Shown: positions 1 through 8,209 of the stretch, piece after piece
Layout: every line of letters begins with the position of its first letter
Position numbering within the stretch: position 1 is the stretch's first letter
NCBI RefSeq assembly: GCF_900604355.1
Contig: NZ_UWOE01000001.1
Coordinates: 1,426,001-1,490,000 of the forward strand
Reading direction: 5' to 3'
Length of the DNA: 64,000 bases
Origin: Luxibacter massiliensis
Lineage (GTDB): Bacteria > Bacillota > Clostridia > Lachnospirales > Lachnospiraceae
Notes under the pieces: generated by a model
What the model saw: only the letters and a program-made list of their open reading frames with translations
The model's database searches: none
Told to the model about the DNA's origin: nothing
Translations under genes and position numbers: made by a program

Positions 1-1
1 T

Positions 2-1456
2 GAACCGCTTCTGCTCTACGAGGGAGAGTTAGAGCGCCTTGTAAATATAGAAAAGGCAGGGGACTGTTTTTATCCCCGCCTTATTGTGGTGCGCGGGGAA
101 AGAGGAAGTGGAAGGAAGTTACTTTTAAGACATCTGTTCTATAGATGTAATATTAGGGTTCTGTGGACAGAGTACAGCCTACTTTTAAAGAAATATGAAG
201 AGCACGGAGCGCTTCTGGTTAAAATGCTGGAAGAAAAAATAAGGACTGGGGGGTACCGGCTCTGTATATGTGGAAAAGAAGGGGCGGAAGATGACGCCTT
301 ATGGGAAGGATTGCTTGAGGGATTGGCCAGGGCGGGGATTTCCTGTTTTATTACCTCTGCAGAACCTGGCCCAGGCCTGGGGGGATTCAAATGGGAACTG
401 GCCGAATTTGTCCTTGCCTCTCCCGGGACAGAAGAAAGAATCCGCCTGTGGGAGTATTTTCTGTCTTTTTACCCTAGAGAACAGACTATAGAGGCAGCGC
501 TCCTGGCGGAGCAGTACAATCTGAATGGAGGCAGTATAAAAGCGCTTTTACGGACAGCAGGATTATACCGGGATGGCCAGGGCAGGGAGGTGTTGGCTGA
601 GGAGGATATAGCTGAGGCAGCCAGCGTCTATAGGCAGGACAGTATGGGGAATCTGGCGAGGAAGCTCCCCTGTGTCTTTAAGTGGGAGGATCTGGTTATA
701 GATGATAGGGCCCGGGGGCAGCTTGAGATTCTCTTAAACCAGGTGAAATACAGATATGTGGTAGGGAGCCAATGGGGATTTTATGAAAGGAGGCCTTATG
801 GAAATGGGGTCTGTGCTTTATTTTATGGCCCGCCGGGGACTGGTAAAACAATGGCCGCCCAAGTGATTGCAGGGGAACTTGGCATGGAGCTCTACCGGGT
901 TGATCTGTCTCAGCTAAGCAGCAAGTATATAGGGGAGACACAGAAGAATATCAGCCAGATATTTGACCAGGCCAGGAAAAGAAATGTGATATTGTTTTTT
1001 GACGAGGCAGATGCAGTTTTTGCCAGGAGGACAGAGATAAAGGATGCCAATGACCGCCATGGAAACAGTGAGACCGCCCATCTTCTGCAGCGGCTGGAGG
1101 AGTATGAAGGCATGACTATACTGGCCACGAATCTGAAAAACCAGCTGGACGATGCGTTTAAGAGGCGGATGAAAATGGTGGTACATTTCCGCCTGCCTGA
1201 TAGGAAGGCAAGAGAAGAACTGTGGGAAAAGGCTTTTCCGCAAAAGGCACCGCTGGATAAAGGCGTGAATCTTAAATTTTTTGCTGAAAAGTTTGAAATT
1301 TCAGGTAGCGAGATCAGGGAAATTGCACTGGATGCCGCTTTCATGGCAGCTTCCGGGGAGGGAAGTATTACAAGGAACCACATATGCCAGGCCATGGTAC
1401 TATGTTTTGAGAAATATGGAAGAGTGTTATTAGAGTCGGATTTTGAGGAGGTATAA
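2..1456 (+). CDS. Tandem AAA+ ATPase, Afp15/PVC15-like (5' end outside window)
   Basis: The frame is open from the first bases of the window, so the true start lies upstream; about 484 residues are visible. Near the visible N terminus is a weak P-loop-like motif (GERGSGRK), probably a degenerate first AAA domain. The second AAA+ domain is intact: Walker A GPPGTGKT, Walker B ILFFDEAD, a sensor-1 ATN segment and an arginine-rich FKRRMK segment. The surrounding phrases (FKWEDLV, SKYIGET, LLQRLEEYEG, ILATNL) resemble the AAA ATPases of extracellular contractile injection systems (Afp15/PVC15), which are thought to help assembly or release of the particle. Two genes follow closely on the same strand (10 nt, then no gap), suggesting one operon. 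The AAA family is certain; the injection-system assignment is inference, because no sheath, tube or baseplate gene is inside the window. Confidence 0.8.
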   Translation, partial: EPLLLYEGELERLVNIEKAGDCFYPRLIVVRGERGSGRKLLLRHLFYRCNIRVLWTEYSLLLKKYEEHGALLVKMLEEKIRTGGYRLCICGKEGAEDDALWEGLLEGLARAGISCFITSAEPGPGLGGFKWELAEFVLASPGTEERIRLWEYFLSFYPREQTIEAALLAEQYNLNGGSIKALLRTAGLYRDGQGREVLAEEDIAEAASVYRQDSMGNLARKLPCVFKWEDLVIDDRARGQLEILLNQVKYRYVVGSQWGFYERRPYGNGVCALFYGPPGTGKTMAAQVIAGELGMELYRVDLSQLSSKYIGETQKNISQIFDQARKRNVILFFDEADAVFARRTEIKDANDRHGNSETAHLLQRLEEYEGMTILATNLKNQLDDAFKRRMKMVVHFRLPDRKAREELWEKAFPQKAPLDKGVNLKFFAEKFEISGSEIREIALDAAFMAASGEGSITRNHICQAMVLCFEKYGRVLLESDFEEV

Positions 1457-1466
1457 GGAACATACG

Positions 1467-2180
1467 ATGCTGGATCAGATAAGGTACAAGGGGACTGTGA
1501 TAACTCAAAAAGGAACTTACCACTTCCGAAGAGCGGCCGTTCCTGACATTATGCCTTTGGCCAGACTGTACCGCGCATGTGCAGTCCGCAGAGGAAATTG
1601 CTTTTGGCGGCTTTCTCCAGGGAATCCGGAGGCATTTGATAAGATAGGCGGTATGTATTTGATTATGGGGGAGTCTGACATAGAAAGAGAAATATTTGAC
1701 CCCCACACCCTGTGGGCGGTTTTTGAGGACGAAAATGGCCGGACAGTGGGAAGTTTCTGGTTTGCAGATTATAATGAGTATCTTCTGCCCCGGTTTTACA
1801 AAGAGGGGGCCGCCTACCCCAGGGAAATTGTGGTAGATCCCCGGTATGGAGGCCGGCATATAGGTGCCCTATTATATTGCACTGTGTTCCAGTCCCTTGT
1901 GGACGGGGGATATAAACAGAGCATCTGTGATGTATATGAGACGGTGGCTTTTGAGGCCCTGGGGCGCAGAATCGAAGTGGGACTGCTCAACAAACCAAGC
2001 TATATAAATATGCTGATGCTGGGAGGCATATATGAGGGGAAGGCGCCAGTGCGCAGGATAGATCTGGAAGGACTGAGGGTGTGGGTTGTCCCCCATGTGT
2101 TTTCGTTCTGCCATTCCAGAACTCTGGCCATTGGTGAAGAACTTAAGAGGGAGCACAGAATCCAGATTGAGAGAACGTAA
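1467..2180 (+). CDS. GNAT-fold protein of unknown substrate
   Basis: A 237-residue protein. An N-terminal beta-strand segment (YHFRRAAVPDIMPLARLYRAC) and a central PREIVVDPRYGGRHIGALLY stretch resemble the opening and the acetyl-CoA-binding loop of GNAT acetyltransferases. The usual QxxGxG/A loop is altered to RYGGRHIG, so acetyl transfer is not assured. I chose the ATG at 1467, preceded by AAGGAA; an in-frame TTG at 1443 overlaps the end of the AAA gene and has no Shine-Dalgarno of its own. The stop codon directly abuts the start of the phosphatase gene, so the two are probably translationally coupled. Substrate unknown. Its position between the AAA ATPase and the phosphatase suggests that it belongs to the same functional unit. 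Confidence 0.6.
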   Translation: MLDQIRYKGTVITQKGTYHFRRAAVPDIMPLARLYRACAVRRGNCFWRLSPGNPEAFDKIGGMYLIMGESDIEREIFDPHTLWAVFEDENGRTVGSFWFADYNEYLLPRFYKEGAAYPREIVVDPRYGGRHIGALLYCTVFQSLVDGGYKQSICDVYETVAFEALGRRIEVGLLNKPSYINMLMLGGIYEGKAPVRRIDLEGLRVWVVPHVFSFCHSRTLAIGEELKREHRIQIERT

Positions 2181-4808
2181 ATGGAGAAGATTGAACATAA
2201 GATTTTAAAGCTGCTGGTGGGGCTTTTGGGGGCAGGCATGGGAGTAGTGATCCTGGCTTGTGCCGCAGGCCTGTTTATTATGAGAAACACAGGCATACAA
2301 GCCACTGAACAAATCAGCCGTCAGTTTGTGGAACAATGTACAGACTTGCTAGCAGAGGAGATGAGTTCACAGGCCCGGAAATATGCATTGAGCTGCAGCC
2401 AGACAATCAGTAGCCGCCTGCAGCAGACGGAGTTGTCTATGGAGACTGTGGCAGGGGGGATCAGGGATATATATGAGAACCCGGGAAGATATGGGGAGGT
2501 GGCATATAACAGGGCGGGGGAAACAAAAGGAAGGGGCAAGAAAATGCATTGGCTATTGCCTGAAAAACTAAAATTTGAAGGGGAGATAAAAGAAGAGATA
2601 TACAGGCTGGGAAATATACTGCCATATTTCCAAAGCCTGTCAGAAAATAACAGGCAGGTTTTACGCATTTATTATACTTCAGAGACAGGCGCCAATATAG
2701 GGTATGATGCAGATTATGCCAAAAAACCACCAGTATTTGAGGGACGTACAAGAGATTGGTATGTACAGGCAGCTAAAACGGAGACACTGATAATCTCCAA
2801 AGCCTATGCAGATGCATTTGCGGAGAAATTGGTGGTGACTTTCAGTTTGCCCTGTATTGACAGCAGTGGAAAGCTTTTAGGGGTGCTGGCATTGGACCTT
2901 CTGATCGATGATGTGGAGGACATGATTGATGAAATTCACTTGGAGTTTGGCGGTTATGCCATGCTCATATCTGATTGGGGGGAGATGGTGGCGGCTCCGG
3001 GGATGACAGATGGCAACGCCGGGGATTTGGAATTGTTTTTAGGAAGCGGGAGCCAGAAAATTTTAGGCAGCTTGAGAGATAAACCCAATGCAGACACTTC
3101 CCAGATATTCAACAGTAAAATACAGGGAAAGGAAAAATATGTAATGTACGCGGCAATGCAGATAACGGACTGGAATATCTTTATCGTCCTGGACAGGCAG
3201 GAATTTGAGCAGGCGGCAAGCAGCGGGGGAAAAGAACTGGAAAAGACTGCACAAAAGGCAGAAGAGAAGCTGTCTGGGCAGATTATGGTTATTTGTGCCC
3301 TGTGGGCGGTTGTTGTTGCACTGCTTTTATCCGCCGTGGCTGCGGCTGCGCAAAAAACAGCAGGGAAGATTTCCGGCCCTATTGCAGAACTGACCAGGGA
3401 TGTAAAAAGGATTGACGGCAAAAGCCTGGACTATATTTCCCACATAGAGACCCATGATGAGATAGAAGAATTGAGCCGGGCGTTTGCATCTATGACCCAG
3501 TCTTTGAAAACGTATATTTCTAATCTGGCAGGCCTCACGGCAGAAAAAGAGAGGCTGGCCACGGAGCTTCATGTGGCCACACAAATACAGGTGTCCATGC
3601 TGCCTTGTATTTTCCCTGCTTTCCCAGAGAGGGAGGAACTGGATATTTTTGCATCTATGAATCCTGCCCGGGAGGTAGGCGGTGATTTTTATGATTTTTT
3701 CCTCATAGATAACAATAGGCTGTGCATTATTATTGCAGATGTGTCGGGGAAGGGGATACCGGCGGCGCTTTTTATGGTGGTGGCTAAGACTTTGATTAAG
3801 GATCATATGTCATCGGGAAGGGGGATGGAGGAAGCCTTTGAGAAGGTGAATAGGCAGCTTTGCCAAAATAACGAGGCAGGGATGTTTGTGACAGTATTTG
3901 CAGGCTGCCTGGAGTTAGAAAGTGGAAAATTTACCTATATAAATGCAGGCCATAATCCTCCTGTATTGATTGCAGGGACAGATATATCCGGGAAAGGGAC
4001 GGACAAAATTATTACCTGGCTGGATGGGCCTGCTGATTTTGTGCTGGCTGCCATGGAAGGCACAAAATACCGGGCAAAGGAGCTGTTTTTACAACCCCGG
4101 GATATGCTTTTTACGTATACGGACGGGGTCACAGAGGCCCTGAATGAAGAAGGAGAACTGTATGGAAACCAAAGGCTTTGGGGGGGTGTCTTAAAAAGCA
4201 GATCCCATAAGGCACAGGGACTGATAAAAGATATGGCAGCAGAGCTGGACGCATATATAGGCAGTGCGGACCAGGCAGACGATATTACGATGCTGGCACT
4301 GAAATACCAGCCTGATGAAAAATCAAGAAATACTTTGTATCTGAAAGCGGATGTGCAATATTTACCATGGGTGAGGGAGTTTTTGGACAGAAAAATATCC
4401 CACCGCCTGCCCCGGGGGACAGCGTATGCAGAGAAAATCCACAGGGAAATCCAGATGGCAGCTGAGGAGATATTTACAAACATTGCACAATATGCCTATA
4501 AGAACCTGCCCGGCGATGTGGCAATCCGGCTGGCCTGTACAGAAAAAGAGGTAAAAGTAACCTTTATAGACAGTGGATTTCCCTATAACCCACTTTGGCA
4601 TCCCCTTCCGGATATACAACTTACAGCAGGGGAGCGGCCCATAGGGGGCCTGGGAATTTATATAGTCAGGCAGAGCATGGATGAAGTACATTACCTTTTT
4701 AAGGAAAAACAAAATAGATTGACTATCATAAAGAAATTCAGCGACGGTTCCTGTACGGGCGCGTCACAGGCAGCCAGGGGTGAAATCCTGTCAGGGCCTA
4801 CAACATGA
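2181..4808 (+). CDS. Membrane sensor with SpoIIE-type PP2C phosphatase and RsbW-like kinase domain
   Basis: An 875-residue protein. Residues about 10-35 form a first membrane helix, followed by an extracellular Cache-like region of about 300 residues (contains GRTRDWYVQA and LDLLIDDVEDM). A second helix lies near 365-390, then a HAMP linker (GPIAELTRDVKRI). The PP2C/SpoIIE phosphatase domain shows GGDFYDFF, ADVSGKG, YTDGVTEA and DDITML, the usual metal-binding aspartates. The last 140 residues are a GHKL kinase domain of the RsbW/SpoIIAB kind (EEIFTNIAQYAY N-box, FIDSGFPYNP, GGLGIYIV). Such proteins dephosphorylate and rephosphorylate STAS anti-sigma antagonists, so this one probably converts an outside signal into partner switching. 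No STAS protein or sigma factor is in the window. The start abuts the upstream stop codon. Confidence 0.85.
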   Translation: MEKIEHKILKLLVGLLGAGMGVVILACAAGLFIMRNTGIQATEQISRQFVEQCTDLLAEEMSSQARKYALSCSQTISSRLQQTELSMETVAGGIRDIYENPGRYGEVAYNRAGETKGRGKKMHWLLPEKLKFEGEIKEEIYRLGNILPYFQSLSENNRQVLRIYYTSETGANIGYDADYAKKPPVFEGRTRDWYVQAAKTETLIISKAYADAFAEKLVVTFSLPCIDSSGKLLGVLALDLLIDDVEDMIDEIHLEFGGYAMLISDWGEMVAAPGMTDGNAGDLELFLGSGSQKILGSLRDKPNADTSQIFNSKIQGKEKYVMYAAMQITDWNIFIVLDRQEFEQAASSGGKELEKTAQKAEEKLSGQIMVICALWAVVVALLLSAVAAAAQKTAGKISGPIAELTRDVKRIDGKSLDYISHIETHDEIEELSRAFASMTQSLKTYISNLAGLTAEKERLATELHVATQIQVSMLPCIFPAFPEREELDIFASMNPAREVGGDFYDFFLIDNNRLCIIIADVSGKGIPAALFMVVAKTLIKDHMSSGRGMEEAFEKVNRQLCQNNEAGMFVTVFAGCLELESGKFTYINAGHNPPVLIAGTDISGKGTDKIITWLDGPADFVLAAMEGTKYRAKELFLQPRDMLFTYTDGVTEALNEEGELYGNQRLWGGVLKSRSHKAQGLIKDMAAELDAYIGSADQADDITMLALKYQPDEKSRNTLYLKADVQYLPWVREFLDRKISHRLPRGTAYAEKIHREIQMAAEEIFTNIAQYAYKNLPGDVAIRLACTEKEVKVTFIDSGFPYNPLWHPLPDIQLTAGERPIGGLGIYIVRQSMDEVHYLFKEKQNRLTIIKKFSDGSCTGASQAARGEILSGPTT

Positions 4809-4881
4809 TGGTTGTAATTTTCTTCCAATAGGATTATAGTATTCATAGCAAATAATCAAATATAGAACAGGAGGAAAAAGA

Positions 4882-5229
4882 ATGTTATTTATATGCTATC
4901 CGAAATGCACTACCTGCCAGAGGGCCAGGAAATGGCTGGATGCTCAGGGGAAAACCTATGAAGAGAGAGATATCAAGACGGACAACCCCAAAAAAGAAGA
5001 ATTGAAAGAATGGTACCAGAAAAGCGGCCTGCCGCTGAAACGCTTCTTCAATACGAGCGGGATGCTGTATAAAGAACTGAAACTCAAAGACCGCCTCCCC
5101 GATATGAGCGAAGAGGAGCAGCTGGAACTTCTGGCCACAGATGGTATGCTGGTTAAACGGCCTATAATCGTGACAGAGGATGCAGTGCTCACTGGATTCA
5201 AAGAAAAAGAATGGGAAGAGAAATTGTAG
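4882..5229 (+). CDS. ArsC/Spx-family thioredoxin-fold protein
   Basis: A 115-residue protein of normal length for the ArsC/Spx/YffB family. The N terminus has CYPKCTTCQRARKWLD, giving a CTTC redox motif at residues 9-12 as in Spx and MgsR, and the C-terminal part has the family RPII segment (KRPIIV). Classic arsenate reductases use a lone N-terminal cysteine, so a thiol-disulfide or transcription-regulator role is possible; no ars genes are nearby. AGGAGGA lies just before the ATG. The gene converges with the DUF4097 gene, and a perfect palindrome lies between them. The family is well supported, the exact function is not. Confidence 0.8.
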   Translation: MLFICYPKCTTCQRARKWLDAQGKTYEERDIKTDNPKKEELKEWYQKSGLPLKRFFNTSGMLYKELKLKDRLPDMSEEEQLELLATDGMLVKRPIIVTEDAVLTGFKEKEWEEKL

Positions 5230-5248
5230 GAATTGTAGGAAATATTTA

Positions 5249-5288
5249 ATAGGGGTCTGTCCCTTTTGCAAAAGGGACAGACCCCTAT
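5249..5288. terminator. 40-bp perfect palindrome, probable bidirectional terminator
   Basis: Twenty bases (ataggggtctgtcccttttg) are followed directly by their exact reverse complement. On either strand the transcript would fold into a hairpin ending in pyrimidines. It lies between two convergent genes, 20 bp past the ArsC-like stop and 27 bp before the DUF4097 stop, which fits a shared terminator. The T tract is short, so the terminator call is an inference; the palindrome is direct observation. Confidence 0.75.
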
Positions 5289-5315
5289 GTAGTGCTTTAA
5301 AACAATTCAGTCTAT

Positions 5316-6275
5316 TTATCTCTCCTGAATTTCTATATCTCCAGAATCGCAGTACACTGTTATTTTATATTTACCGTTGCCTTCTGTCTTATAGTATTGT
5401 TCCATGTCCCCGCTGGATGAATAAAATCCCTGGAGGGCATCACTGGGGATATGGATATCTCCATAATCTGCAGAGAGGTCAAAGGCATAGGTGTCCAGTT
5501 TTTCCGGCAGCCGGACAGATACCTCACCGTAATTGTTCGTGCAGTCCAAGCTCTCAAGTCTGGCCGCGTCCACAGACAGGTCGCCGGAATCCATAGTAAT
5601 CTGGGCAGTGCCGCAGTCAAAATTCTTCAGTGTGGCATCTCCATAGTCATTATATAGCTCTAGGCTGTGGGCCTTAGTATCTTCCATTTCCAGATCGCCG
5701 CTGTTGAGAGTTAAGGACAATGCCTTAAATTCTGTATCTTTTATATACAAATCCCCATAATCTACAGAGAGCTCAGTGTTTCCTGCATTGACCTTCTCGA
5801 TGTCCACATCGCCTGAATCGTTATAGAGCTCCAGTGTATTTATAGACTTATCCTGAGGTATATATAAAATGACGTATGGGTCAGAAGAACTAAAACCATA
5901 TTCAAAGAATCCCAGAGTCTGAATCACGCTGTTAGTTCCATCCTGGCTGAAGGTAAGCGTATGGTTGTTTATCTCATAGAAGGGTTTCTCATATGTTCCA
6001 TCCAGATTATATTCCAGATAATAATTTTCGTCCCCAGAAGGGAGTATTTGTATATCCGCGTAGGAATTTACAACCATGGATACACTGTCGAATGAATCTA
6101 GTTTTGTTTTCTGCAGCGAATAAGGCTCTGGATTGTAGGAGGCCGAACGAATTCCACTGCTCGTAATGGCGATTCCGGGACGCCCGCCCAGAAATAGGCC
6201 GAGACCGGTAAACAGTATGCCGGCGGCTATAAGGGCAGCTGCTATAACAAGAATTCTTTTAGTGGTTGTTTTCAT
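5316..6275 (-). CDS. DUF4097-family beta-repeat protein, membrane anchored
   Basis: A 319-residue protein. Residues about 7-30 form a hydrophobic helix (ILVIAAALIAAGILFTGLGL). The rest is a repetitive beta-helix-like region in which segments such as LYNDSGDVDI, VDYGDLYI, LNSGDLEM and YNDYGDATL recur about every 20 residues, as in DUF4097 adhesin-like proteins. It is the last gene of a padR-DUF1700-DUF4097 operon; its start overlaps the DUF1700 end by 17 nt, with GGAGG eight bases ahead. In this arrangement DUF4097 and DUF1700 proteins often accompany PadR regulators and envelope-stress responses. The precise function is unknown. Confidence 0.8.
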   Translation of the reverse strand: MKTTTKRILVIAAALIAAGILFTGLGLFLGGRPGIAITSSGIRSASYNPEPYSLQKTKLDSFDSVSMVVNSYADIQILPSGDENYYLEYNLDGTYEKPFYEINNHTLTFSQDGTNSVIQTLGFFEYGFSSSDPYVILYIPQDKSINTLELYNDSGDVDIEKVNAGNTELSVDYGDLYIKDTEFKALSLTLNSGDLEMEDTKAHSLELYNDYGDATLKNFDCGTAQITMDSGDLSVDAARLESLDCTNNYGEVSVRLPEKLDTYAFDLSADYGDIHIPSDALQGFYSSSGDMEQYYKTEGNGKYKITVYCDSGDIEIQER

Positions 6276-6855
6276 ATTTCTTTCCTCCCTTTGTGATTTT
6301 CCCGAGTGATTTAGATATTCTTTTTAAAAACCAGCGGCAGAATACAGCAGAAGCATATACAAAGAGTAATCCTGCGCCTAAGGCAAATAGGCTTAATCCG
6401 ATAGTGGCAAGGCCGTCTGAGAATGTAGTAAATAGAAGAACAGCGCCCCCAATAAAGCCGATTACTCCGCTTGCGGCTACTGCAATAGCACTGAGGAAGA
6501 GACAAAAGATCATGGCCAAAACTACAATTACAATGCAGAAAAGTATGATTAAAAAGGCCAGTGCCAGCGGCAGTGCGACTGGAGCCGCAAACACTGCCAG
6601 AATACCGATCCAAAGTGCGGAGAGGCCACGCTTTACAGAGCGGGGAGGCTCCTGGGATGTTTTCAGCGCCAGGTTGATAATCAGCTCGTTGGCAGCGTCC
6701 TGGGGCGCCCCTAAGTCTTGGATAGCCTGCTGCTCATTCTCCGGGCCTGCATCAGCAAAATATTCTTCAAAATAGTCGATGGCCGTATCATAATCCTCTT
6801 TTGGAAGCCGGCGCAGTTTCTGTGCCAGTATTGTCATATAGTCTGATTTAGTCAT
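6259..6855 (-). CDS. DUF1700-family membrane protein (HAAS domain)
   Basis: A 198-residue protein. The N-terminal 60 residues are a small helical domain with the DUF1700/HAAS pattern (LRRLPKEDYDTAIDYFEEYF, then GAPQDAANELI). About four membrane helices follow (near 80-100, 105-130, 130-150 and 155-175), ending in a basic tail. The start overlaps the padR stop as ATGA, and GGAGGG precedes it, so translation is coupled. DUF1700 proteins are typically encoded next to PadR regulators and are thought to be their membrane partners or targets. Function beyond that is unknown. Confidence 0.82.
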   Translation of the reverse strand: MTKSDYMTILAQKLRRLPKEDYDTAIDYFEEYFADAGPENEQQAIQDLGAPQDAANELIINLALKTSQEPPRSVKRGLSALWIGILAVFAAPVALPLALAFLIILFCIVIVVLAMIFCLFLSAIAVAASGVIGFIGGAVLLFTTFSDGLATIGLSLFALGAGLLFVYASAVFCRWFLKRISKSLGKITKGGKKYENNH

Positions 6856-7169
6856 TGTGAAATCCCTCCCTTAACAATCTCATCAATTGTTGTCTTATAA
6901 ATATCCCATTCTTTTAGCAGTACTTGGTGATGGGCGCGACCCGTATCAGTGATTGTGTAGTACTTTCTGTTCCGGCCCTGATATGGCTGGTCGTAAGTCT
7001 CCACATAACGGCTGTCCTGTAGCCTCTTTAAAATTGGGTAAAGAGTAGAATCCTTGGTGTTGGCGGCCTGTTTGATAATCTGGCTGATTTGGTAGCCATA
7101 GGCATCGCCATGAGCAATCACTGACAGAACAATAAAGTCAAACATCGGGGTATTCAGTGTAAATGTCAT
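6852..7169 (-). CDS. PadR-family transcriptional regulator
   Basis: A 105-residue protein, the length of a minimal PadR regulator. It has a winged-helix segment (FIVLSVIAHGDAYGYQISQI, DSTLYPILKRLQDSRYVETY, GRNRKYYTITDTGRAHH), all hallmarks of PadR. The first gene of a three-gene leftward operon with the DUF1700 and DUF4097 genes; 4-nt overlap with the next gene. It probably represses its own operon, and its promoter contains a TATATA-rich palindrome that could be the operator. The ligand or signal is not predictable from sequence. Confidence 0.9.
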   Translation of the reverse strand: MTFTLNTPMFDFIVLSVIAHGDAYGYQISQIIKQAANTKDSTLYPILKRLQDSRYVETYDQPYQGRNRKYYTITDTGRAHHQVLLKEWDIYKTTIDEIVKGGISQ

Positions 7170-7225
7170 AATACCAATCCTTTCCTTTCATATATATAAA
7201 TCCTATATATAATTTTTATAAATAT

Positions 7226-7254
7226 ATTATATTTTATATAATATATGTTGTCAA
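7226..7254 (-). promoter_or_regulatory. Promoter of the padR operon
   Basis: On the minus strand TTGACA (7249-7254) and TATAAT (7226-7231) are separated by exactly 17 bases, a perfect consensus. Downstream, around 7185-7210, lies the near-palindrome ATATATAGGATTTATATATA, a plausible PadR operator between the promoter and the start codon. Promoter elements are seen directly; the operator role is inference. Confidence 0.8.
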
Positions 7255-7359
7255 TACATATATTCTTAAGTTTTTCAAAAGGAAATAAAATACCATGGAG
7301 CTTGAAACGCCGCTTAGTACTTGAAAATGCCTGGGTATATTAATTGACCTCTTTTTTCC

Positions 7360-7388
7360 TTGATGGCCAGACGTTAGGAGAGTATAAT
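7360..7388 (+). promoter_or_regulatory. Promoter of the BceRS-like operon
   Basis: TTGATG (7360-7365), a 17-base spacer and a perfect TATAAT (7383-7388), about 143 bp ahead of the response-regulator start. The 361-bp gap 7170-7531 otherwise holds the divergent padR promoter and a roughly 130-bp leader after this promoter, in which I see no further gene. Confidence 0.65.
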
Positions 7389-7531
7389 AATTTCTATTAA
7401 GTAATGTTTAGGGATTCATCATGCATGACCTGCCGGTGGGCGGACACCGGAGCGTCTTGTCTGGGATGCCAGAAGGGATTCTGTCAGGGACATGTTTATA
7501 CAGTTTTTAGGGAGATTATAAGAGAGGGCAG

Positions 7532-8209
7532 ATGTCTATGTATAAAATTTATATTGTAGAGGATGACACCACAATTGGAGAAACTATAGAATCCCATTTA
7601 AGCAGATGGGACTACGATGTAAAATGTACGGAAGATTTTAGGAATGTGCGGGAGGAGTTTATGGCTTTTGAACCTCAGCTTGTGCTTATGGACATTCTTC
7701 TGCCTTTTTATAACGGCTTCCATTGGTGTACACAAATCCGGGCGGTTTCCAAAGTTCCTATTATTTTTCTGTCCTCGGCTGCGGATAATATGAATATTGT
7801 CATGGCTATGAACATGGGCGGGGACGATTTTATTGAAAAACCTTTTGATTTAAATGTACTGACTGCAAAGATTCAGGCATTGCTGCGCCGCACCTATTCG
7901 TTTCAGGGTCAGCTCAATGTGCTGGAATATAAAGGGGTGATCCTGAATCTGAATGATGCCTCCCTGACATTTGGGGATAAGAAGCTGGAACTGACCAAGA
8001 ATGATTTCAAGATTCTGCAAGTTTTAATGGAGAATACAGGAAGAATCGTTAAGCGTGAGAAAATAATGGAGCGGCTGTGGGAGAGCGATGAATTCGTCGA
8101 TGACAATACACTGACGGTCAATATAACAAGATTGCGCAGAAAGCTGGAGGGAGTTGGGATTCGCGGGTTCATTACGACAAAGAAGGGGATCGGGTATCTG
8201 ATAGAATGA
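7532..8209 (+). CDS. OmpR/PhoB-family response regulator, BceR-like
   Basis: A 225-residue protein with an N-terminal receiver (acidic pair EDD near residue 10, phospho-acceptor Asp in LVLMDILLPF, conserved Lys in DDFIEKPFD) and a C-terminal winged helix (LTKNDFKILQVLMENTGRIV, VNITRLRRKLE, TTKKGIGYLI). The 4-nt ATGA overlap with the kinase gene shows an operon. With a short kinase carrying two helices and a BceAB-like transporter 2 kb away, it most likely controls a peptide-antibiotic detoxification module. A good candidate box lies ahead of the transporter at 11429-11442. Confidence 0.9.
   Translation: MSMYKIYIVEDDTTIGETIESHLSRWDYDVKCTEDFRNVREEFMAFEPQLVLMDILLPFYNGFHWCTQIRAVSKVPIIFLSSAADNMNIVMAMNMGGDDFIEKPFDLNVLTAKIQALLRRTYSFQGQLNVLEYKGVILNLNDASLTFGDKKLELTKNDFKILQVLMENTGRIVKREKIMERLWESDEFVDDNTLTVNITRLRRKLEGVGIRGFITTKKGIGYLIE

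Noticed and set aside
910..1395. 161-codon minus-strand frame inside the AAA gene
   Set aside because: Antisense shadow of the AAA domain, where motifs are clear on the other strand.
4882..5229. Arsenate reductase as a firm call
   Set aside because: CTTC motif is Spx-like and no ars genes are nearby, so only the family is claimed.
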